Shown: positions 14,775 to 20,261 of the stretch, piece by piece | How the letters are laid out: each line of letters opens with the position of its first letter | Numbering within the stretch: position 1 is the first letter of the stretch | NCBI GenBank assembly: GCA_900769345.1 | Contig: CAAGGJ010000030.1 | Coordinates: forward strand, 1 to 20,261 | Source of the DNA: Bacteroidales bacterium | GTDB taxonomy: Bacteria; Bacteroidota; Bacteroidia; Bacteroidales; Muribaculaceae | Direction of reading: 5' to 3' | Length of the DNA stretch: 20,261 nucleotides | The notes under the pieces: generated by a model | The model's input: the letters and a program-made list of their open reading frames with translations, nothing else | What the model was told of the DNA's origin: nothing | Databases searched by the model: none | Translations under genes and position numbers: made by a program

Positions 14775-16316
14775 ATGGCAGTATCGAAAGACCGAAAATT
14801 CAGCGGGAAATATGTGTATACCCTTCTGGAAAGTGTAAAAGGAAAGACATTAGGCGAGGTGGATAAATATCGCCAGTTCGACCGTACGATAAGTAATCCC
14901 AAAATAACCGGAATAGCCGGTGATGTAGTGGAGCAATCGGTGTTTGGATATGCACGTGACAGCAAACAAGAGTGTGACATTGAAATAGACGGCTTGCTCA
15001 CTGAACTAAAAACCACAGGTGTGCGAGTGCCGAAATCGTTAATAAAAAAAGCATTTGGTAAAACCGGAGCAGAATATAACATTTTTCTCAGAGCTAAGGA
15101 AGGAATAAGTGTAACAGGAGTTACTTTTGAGCCTACCATACAAACTGACTTCACTACTTCGCACTTTTGGGAGAAAGCAGAAAGGCTTTTGATTGTATTC
15201 TACGAGTATAAGTCGTATGAGGTTGCCCCGGCTTCTGAATATGCGCAATTCCCTATTGTAGATTATTGCTATAATACATTTTCGGAAACCGAGCGTGCGC
15301 AACTCATGAATGACTGGAATTTGGTAAGTGCTTATTTGCAAGAGGTCTATGAAAAATATCCTAACCCAATAGAGCGAAATGAACAATTAGTGGGGTTTAC
15401 CCATAAATTACGCCCGAATTTGCTGCTTTTAGAACTTGTACCGGGATTTAAAAAAAGAGAAAATGGTTCATACCAAAAGCCTAGATATAGGTTGAAGCAA
15501 ACTTTCATCGATTATATAGTAAGAGGTCATTTCGACAAGTCGAGAGCCAATGAGGAAATAAAATTGTGTGAACCATTTAATAGCTTTGCACAATTGGATG
15601 AAAGATGTCGCGCAATAACTAAGAAATACAAGGGAAAGACATTGGCACAACTCAAAGAAGAATTAGGCTTATCTACAAATATTGCCATAAAGAATTTTAC
15701 TTCGGAGTGTGTGGTCAGAATGTTTGGCGCATCATGCAAGAAAATCAATCAGATTTCTGATTTCCAAAAAGTGGGAATTATAGCAAAAACTATCACTATC
15801 ACCCCAAAAGGGAACAGAACCGAAGATATGAAGCTAAAAATGGTTGATTTCGACGAATGGGCCAATAGAGATGTGGATTTTGAGGATTCGGATGTATATG
15901 ATTATTTTTGTGAACACAATTTTCTATGTCCCATTTTCTGTGAGCACGATAGTAACGATGACAGTCAAACCACATTTGAAGGATTCAAGCGTTTCGCTTT
16001 CGATGAACAATTCTTAAAAGATGAAGTTTATAGAACTTGGCGAGATACAAGACAATTAATTCACGATAACACATTGAAATGGGAATATTCACTCGATGAA
16101 AAAGGGAATAAAAGAAAGAATAAGAGCGGTGCGTACATTGGTGCACCCAATTTCCCTAAAAGCAGGCATTACATAGTGTTCTTGAGAGGTGGCGCCCTAA
16201 AATCGACCGATGCCGATAGAACAGAATGCGTAAACGGCATAAAAATGTTGCCACAATTCTTTTGGATAAAAGGTAGCTATGTAGCTGATAAATTAAAAAA
16301 TATTCCATTTATTTGA
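14775..16316 (+). CDS. Sau3AI/MutH-family type II restriction endonuclease
   Basis: This 513-residue protein is built from two related domains, as in Sau3AI. The N-terminal domain starts with GKTLGEVDKY, followed by GDVVEQSVFGY and the catalytic segment DIEIDGLLTELKT (Glu53, Asp68 or Asp72, Glu77, Lys79). The C-terminal domain repeats the pattern from GKTLAQL (287-293), but its equivalent of the D-x6-E-x-K motif reads Asp329, Ile336, Lys338, so the catalytic Glu is lost. This fits the type IIE plan, with one cutting and one effector domain. Sau3AI cuts GATC, which is the likely but unproven specificity. Codon use is AT-rich compared with ispG, pointing to acquisition. The methyltransferase gene follows after 7 bases. 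Confidence 0.88.
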   Translation: MAVSKDRKFSGKYVYTLLESVKGKTLGEVDKYRQFDRTISNPKITGIAGDVVEQSVFGYARDSKQECDIEIDGLLTELKTTGVRVPKSLIKKAFGKTGAEYNIFLRAKEGISVTGVTFEPTIQTDFTTSHFWEKAERLLIVFYEYKSYEVAPASEYAQFPIVDYCYNTFSETERAQLMNDWNLVSAYLQEVYEKYPNPIERNEQLVGFTHKLRPNLLLLELVPGFKKRENGSYQKPRYRLKQTFIDYIVRGHFDKSRANEEIKLCEPFNSFAQLDERCRAITKKYKGKTLAQLKEELGLSTNIAIKNFTSECVVRMFGASCKKINQISDFQKVGIIAKTITITPKGNRTEDMKLKMVDFDEWANRDVDFEDSDVYDYFCEHNFLCPIFCEHDSNDDSQTTFEGFKRFAFDEQFLKDEVYRTWRDTRQLIHDNTLKWEYSLDEKGNKRKNKSGAYIGAPNFPKSRHYIVFLRGGALKSTDADRTECVNGIKMLPQFFWIKGSYVADKLKNIPFI

Positions 16317-16323
16317 AATTAAT

Positions 16324-18066
16324 ATGCCACAAAATAATATAATAAGAGTAGTAGAATTATTTGCCGGTGTAGGTGGGTTTAGAATAGGTTTGGAGGGCGC
16401 ATCCGATGCGTTTCGCACTATTTGGAATAATCAATGGGAACCTTCGACTGTTCATCAAGATGCTTCGTTGGTGTATTGCGCTCGTTTTGGCACAAAAGGC
16501 CATTCAAATCAAGATATAAACCTTGTAGAAACTGCACAAATACCTGACCACGACTTGCTCGTGGGTGGTTTTCCATGTCAGGACTATTCGGTTGCATCTA
16601 CTTTGAGCAAATCGGGTGGTATTGAGGGGAAAAAAGGTGTACTTTGGTGGCAAATCTATCGAATATTGAAAGAAAAAGGAGATAAACGTCCGAATTATAT
16701 CTTTTTTGAAAATGTAGACCGACTTCTTGGTTCGCCTGCCAAGCAGAGAGGCAGAGATTTTGCCATTATTTTGGCATCACTCGCCGACCTTGGTTACATA
16801 GTTGAGTGGAGAGTGATTAATGCGGCAGAATATGGTATGCCACAACGCCGCCGTCGCACTTATATTGTGGGATATCGAGCCGAATCGGTGGTAGCAGCTA
16901 AAATTTATGATACCAAGGACTGGGTTCTATATGATGGTGTTATGGCAAAGGCGTTTCCTTTGCAGGCCAAGAACGATACCATTTCAGATTTCACTATTGA
17001 TGGCTCTATTCAAGAGGTATCAGATAATTTCAATAAAGGCAAAAAAGACAGTCCATTTGGAAATGCGGGAATTATGCACAATCGAAATGTTTACTCATTG
17101 GACTATGTCCCGGTATATGATGGTCCGATAATGACACTTGGCGGCAATCTGGTGGATGAATCACTTGTGCCTGAAGAGTTTTTTATCGGCGACGCTGAAT
17201 TGCCTCGTTGGCAATACGAAAAGGGCGCAAAAAAGATAGAACGCACTTCGAAGGATGGGTATAAATATATTTTCTCTGAAGGTGGAATGTCATTCCCCGA
17301 TAGTTTGGATAAACCATCTCGCACCATCATCACAGGTGAGGGTGGATCATCGGCATCTCGATTTAAACATGTTGTGCTTACTCCATCTGGTCGGTATCGC
17401 CGCCTTATCCCATTGGAATTGGAACGATTGAATATGTTTCCCGACAATCACACCTATCATCCCGATGTTAGCGATGGCAGAAGGGCATTCTTGATGGGCA
17501 ACGCGCTTGTTTGTGGCATTGTTCAGCAGATAGGCAAAAGTTTGTATCGATTTATATATGACAAAGAACCTATCTCTACTAATCCCATTGACTTGAAGCG
17601 TGATTCACAACCTAAATTGAGCCTCAGTTTATTCGCCGACTTGGAGCCGGAGCTTAAAGTGAACCCTGTTAAGAAGTCATTTCGATTTGAACCCACCAAA
17701 AACCTTCTAGTGGGTTATGTCAAAGCGGATAATGAACCATATTTCCTTGATGGTGGCCAAACAAAGGTCTATTACACAGGAAAGACTCGGTCATTCCCAT
17801 CAACCATTGCGCTCAATAAGTTATATTATTTCATGCCATATCTCAAAGGTAAAGGCGTTCGTGACCTTTATTTGATAAAGATAGCAAGAATTGGCAACAA
17901 GGCGGAAATTCATCCCGAAACAGCCGATGTAGAGCCTCGTCTTGTGTTTGAGCTGGAGTATTTGCATAGTTTCGATAAATATGTTCCTATACGATTGAAT
18001 ATATTTAATGCTTATTGCGATACTCTTCTCGGCAAGATATTGGATAAAGCTTTGCAAAATCAATAA
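16324..18066 (+). CDS. DNA (cytosine-5) methyltransferase with C-terminal extension
   Basis: This 580-residue C5-methyltransferase has all major motifs: I FAGVGGF (13-19), IV with catalytic Cys85 in GFPCQDYS, VI ENV (129-131), VIII QRRRR (174-178), a target-recognition region (about 190-345), IX RRLIPLELERLNMFP (359-373) and X GNALVCGIV (392-400). It transfers a methyl group from SAM to cytosine and should protect host DNA from the adjacent endonuclease, by analogy with Sau3AI at the C of GATC. The catalytic core ends near 410; an extra 170 residues follow, ending in KALQNQ, with beta-rich segments such as DLYLIKIARIG and RLVFELEYLHSF. I do not recognise that domain. Motifs are intact, so the enzyme should be active. 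Confidence 0.93.
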   Translation: MPQNNIIRVVELFAGVGGFRIGLEGASDAFRTIWNNQWEPSTVHQDASLVYCARFGTKGHSNQDINLVETAQIPDHDLLVGGFPCQDYSVASTLSKSGGIEGKKGVLWWQIYRILKEKGDKRPNYIFFENVDRLLGSPAKQRGRDFAIILASLADLGYIVEWRVINAAEYGMPQRRRRTYIVGYRAESVVAAKIYDTKDWVLYDGVMAKAFPLQAKNDTISDFTIDGSIQEVSDNFNKGKKDSPFGNAGIMHNRNVYSLDYVPVYDGPIMTLGGNLVDESLVPEEFFIGDAELPRWQYEKGAKKIERTSKDGYKYIFSEGGMSFPDSLDKPSRTIITGEGGSSASRFKHVVLTPSGRYRRLIPLELERLNMFPDNHTYHPDVSDGRRAFLMGNALVCGIVQQIGKSLYRFIYDKEPISTNPIDLKRDSQPKLSLSLFADLEPELKVNPVKKSFRFEPTKNLLVGYVKADNEPYFLDGGQTKVYYTGKTRSFPSTIALNKLYYFMPYLKGKGVRDLYLIKIARIGNKAEIHPETADVEPRLVFELEYLHSFDKYVPIRLNIFNAYCDTLLGKILDKALQNQ

Positions 18067-18145
18067 AATCGGCGAAACATATTGCAATTCGCATTATATA
18101 GCACCAAGATACTCTATTGTGTGCTCATTACCGGCGCAAAAATCA

Positions 18146-18186
18146 AAGGCGGGGCTTCGATTTTTGAGAAATCGGGGCTCCGCCTT
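18146..18186. terminator. Bidirectional terminator hairpin between the methyltransferase and lpd
   Basis: The arm at 18146-18163 pairs over all 18 positions with 18169-18186 around the five-base loop TTGAG; on the plus-strand RNA three of these are G-U pairs. In the minus direction the hairpin is followed by TTTGATTTTTG, a suitable tract for ending lpd. In the plus direction the tail is only GGTTATTAG. It lies midway between the convergent gene ends. Confidence 0.65.
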
Positions 18187-18210
18187 GGTTATTAGTTGGC
18201 TCTTGTCTGA

Positions 18211-19545
18211 TTATCTTGCTATCTCTGAGATGATTTCGCTCACTGTGGGGTGTATATGCACCATATCTTGCAGCTGGCTGAGTGTGGCGTCGCAGCACAT
18301 GAGCGACGACACTTCTTGCACTATCTCCGATGCTCTTGCGCCGAATGCGTGACATCCGAGCAATTTGCCGTCGGTGGCCGATGCGGTGAGTTTCACCATT
18401 CCTTCGGAGCTTTCCATTGCCAGGGCGCGACCGTTGGAACGCATAAAACCTTTTTTCAGTACGAAATCGATACCGGCATCCTTACATTGCTGCTCCGACA
18501 TGCCCACACAGGCTATTTCGGGTTCGGTAAAGATTGCCGCGGGCATGATGTCGAGGCGTATGCTGTCGCTCTTGCCCAATATGACATTCACTGCGCGATA
18601 GCCTTGGAAAGTGGCTGCGTGTGCAAGCATCATACGACCATTGACGTCGCCAATGGCATAGATGCCGGGCACATTAGTAGCCATATTGTCGTCGACGGCT
18701 ATGCCTCGGCGTTGGTCAAAGTCCACACCGGTGTTCTCGAGTCCTATTCCGTCAACATTGGGACGGCGACCTGTGGCAACGAGCACCACATCGGCTTCGA
18801 TGCTTTCGTCCTTGCCTTTGCGCTGATAGGTGACCTTGCCATCGGCTATGCTGCTCACTGCGGCTTGCATCACAAAGGTGATGCCGCGCTTTTCGAGCTG
18901 CTTGCGGGCACGCTTAGCCACGTCGGAGTCGACGGTTGGCAGGCATTCCTTGAGAAATTCCACTACGGTGACTTTCACGCCGAAACTATTGAAAATCGAG
19001 GCAAACTCCATGCCTATCACGCCGGCACCCACTATCACCAGATGCTCGGGCAGCTGCTCGAGCGATAGCAATTCGGTTGAAGTCAGCACTTTGGGCACGG
19101 CATTGCTTTCCACTGAGTGGCTCACGAGCAAGTCTTCGCTGAGCGAAGGCGGGAATTTTGCCGACGAACCTGTGGCGATTATAATGTTTTTAGCCGTATA
19201 TTGCTCGCCGGCTACCTCCACGGTATGGGCATCTACCATCACGCCTTTACCTCTCACGAGCGTGATACCGGGCAGTGCGAGTATCGACTCCACGCCGGCA
19301 CGCAACTGTTCCACCACACCCTGCTTGCGAGTCATGGCATCGGTCCACGATGCTTGAGCACCAGCAAGGGCGAGTTCGGCATCATGAGCGAGGCTCTTGG
19401 TGGGTATGCAGCCACAATTGAGGCATGTGCCACCCACTTCGGCAGCTTCCACCACCACGGTCTGCAAGCCATTTTGTGCGGCATATCGGGCGGTGCAATA
19501 GCCGCCCGGTCCGCTTCCTATTATTATAAGATCGGTGTTAATCAT
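18211..19545 (-). CDS. lpd: Dihydrolipoyl dehydrogenase
   Basis: This 444-residue flavoprotein reoxidises protein-bound dihydrolipoamide with NAD+. It has the FAD-binding GSGPGG (10-16 region), the redox disulfide Cys41/Cys46 in GGTCLNCGCIPTKS, the NAD-binding VGAGVIGMEFAS, the second FAD motif AIGDVNGRMMLAHAA, and the C-terminal active-site dyad His432-Glu437 (HPTVSE). A third cysteine, Cys44, sits between the redox pair where a valine is usual in other bacteria. The protein is slightly short for the family (460-475), with no domain missing. Its ATG overlaps the stop of gcvPB as ATGA, implying translational coupling and a role as the L protein of the glycine cleavage system, though it may serve other lipoyl complexes. 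Confidence 0.95.
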   Translation of the reverse strand: MINTDLIIIGSGPGGYCTARYAAQNGLQTVVVEAAEVGGTCLNCGCIPTKSLAHDAELALAGAQASWTDAMTRKQGVVEQLRAGVESILALPGITLVRGKGVMVDAHTVEVAGEQYTAKNIIIATGSSAKFPPSLSEDLLVSHSVESNAVPKVLTSTELLSLEQLPEHLVIVGAGVIGMEFASIFNSFGVKVTVVEFLKECLPTVDSDVAKRARKQLEKRGITFVMQAAVSSIADGKVTYQRKGKDESIEADVVLVATGRRPNVDGIGLENTGVDFDQRRGIAVDDNMATNVPGIYAIGDVNGRMMLAHAATFQGYRAVNVILGKSDSIRLDIMPAAIFTEPEIACVGMSEQQCKDAGIDFVLKKGFMRSNGRALAMESSEGMVKLTASATDGKLLGCHAFGARASEIVQEVSSLMCCDATLSQLQDMVHIHPTVSEIISEIAR

Positions 19546-20261
19546 TCCTGAGTGTCGTTAACTAACATGCGATAAGTGATGAGCGGATGCATAGCGGCAC
19601 GCACGTCGTCAACGCGTGTGATAGGTGCATTGTGAGGCGCTGTCTTCACCACATCGGGGGTTGTAGCAGCTTCTTCGGCTATGCGGCGCATCACGGCTAT
19701 AAATCCGTCGATGGTCTGCTTGCTCTCGTTCTCAGTTGGCTCTATCATAAGCGACTGATGGAAGAGCAGCGGGAAATAGATGGTAGGTGCATGGTAGCCA
19801 TAGTCGAGCAAGCGTTTTGCCACATCCATTGTGGTCACTTCGGTCGACTTGTCCTTCAAACCGTCGAACACAAATTCGTGCTTGCACACGCTTTCGATAG
19901 GCAATTCGTACACATCCTTGAGCATTGCCTTGATGTAGTTGGCATTGAGTGTAGCCAACGGGCCCACCATCTTGATGTTTTCAGCACCAAGAGTAAGAAT
20001 ATAGGTATAGGCACGGAGCAATACGCCGAAATTGCCCAAAAATGCGCCCACATGGTTGCGAGTGACGTCGTATTCGCCCTCTTGCAGATTGTTGACGAGC
20101 GAGAATGAGCCATCGGCGTTCTTCACCACCTTAGGTTTGGGCAGGAAGTCGACCAAATCGGCACGCACGCCCACCGGACCGCTACCCGGGCCTCCGCCAC
20201 CGTGAGGTGTAGAGAATGTCTTGTGCAGATTGATGTGCATCACATCGAAGCCCATATCGCC
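19542..20261 (-). CDS. gcvPB: Glycine dehydrogenase (decarboxylating) subunit 2, C-terminal part
   Basis: This is the 3' part of a P-protein gene, cut by the right window edge; the frame is open through 20261 and the visible part is about 239 residues. It begins in the PLP-binding region, with the Schiff-base lysine in HINLHKTF followed by STPHGGGGPGSGP. The ending (DVAKRLLDYGYHAPTIYFP, then MIEPTE.ES) resembles the separate GcvPB subunit of the split type rather than the single long P protein, but the N-terminal half is not visible to confirm it. With T, H and L proteins it decarboxylates glycine, yielding CO2 and an aminomethyl-lipoyl group. It overlaps lpd by ATGA. Confidence 0.92.
   Translation of the reverse strand, partial: GDMGFDVMHINLHKTFSTPHGGGGPGSGPVGVRADLVDFLPKPKVVKNADGSFSLVNNLQEGEYDVTRNHVGAFLGNFGVLLRAYTYILTLGAENIKMVGPLATLNANYIKAMLKDVYELPIESVCKHEFVFDGLKDKSTEVTTMDVAKRLLDYGYHAPTIYFPLLFHQSLMIEPTENESKQTIDGFIAVMRRIAEEAATTPDVVKTAPHNAPITRVDDVRAAMHPLITYRMLVNDTQE

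Noticed and set aside
14621..18139. TTGCGCC (14621-14627) and its complement GGCGCAA (18133-18139) as flanking repeats of a mobile unit
   Set aside because: Seven bases in 3.5 kb is easily chance, and no integrase or transposase is present.
18250..19068. 272-codon plus-strand frame opposite lpd
   Set aside because: It is a mirror of a highly conserved gene, with many His and Cys typical of antisense frames.
1..20261. CRISPR arrays, tRNA genes and insertion sequences
   Set aside because: I saw no regularly spaced repeats, cloverleaf sequence or transposase gene on either strand by reading; no search program was run.
1..20261. Depletion of GATC sites because of the restriction system
   Set aside because: Several GATC sites are present in core and accessory parts, and I did not do a full count against expectation.

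Overview
The window looks like chromosome of a gut-type Bacteroidales bacterium. The proteins are Bacteroidetes-like: a long IspG of about 611 residues, a sigma-54 with a very acidic linker, and an Obg with an acidic tail. Several intergenic spaces carry the Bacteroidetes promoter signature TTTG-N(18-20)-TAnnTTTG, and Shine-Dalgarno sequences are generally absent. Most of the window is ordinary core genome. The one clearly accessory block is a restriction-modification pair at 14775-18066, which is visibly more AT-rich than its neighbours.

Layout. The left edge (1-221) holds a leftward promoter with a structured leader and a boxA-like element, probably the start of an rRNA operon lying outside the window. 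Four leftward genes follow: an AlaX-type tRNA editing protein, an uncharacterised six-helix membrane protein, a PAS-type sensor histidine kinase and an SDR oxidoreductase. Next is a leftward secreted or membrane PAP2 phosphatase whose promoter abuts its probable GTG start. Divergent from it are a rightward SPFH membrane protein and a 57-residue ribbon-helix-helix protein, closed by a good intrinsic terminator. Leftward obgE-pgeF overlap by 17 bases and are divergent from rightward rpoN. After rpoN come a degenerate PAP2-like membrane protein with a structured leader, purE, ispG and a secreted SGNH hydrolase.

The accessory block has a Sau3AI/MutH-family restriction endonuclease followed 7 bases later by a C5-cytosine methyltransferase with an unexplained 170-residue C-terminal extension. 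It is preceded by a three-part competing inverted repeat and followed by an 18-bp hairpin. Leftward lpd and the 3' part of gcvPB (cut by the window edge) close the window; they overlap by ATGA and belong to a glycine cleavage operon.

How they work together: gcvPB and lpd supply the P and L proteins of glycine decarboxylation; purE serves purine synthesis and ispG serves isoprenoid synthesis. The endonuclease and methyltransferase should form a self-contained type II system, probably specific for GATC. No wholly novel system is certain. The best candidates for new biology are the methyltransferase extension, the SPFH plus ribbon-helix-helix pair, and the structured leader ahead of the degenerate PAP2 protein.
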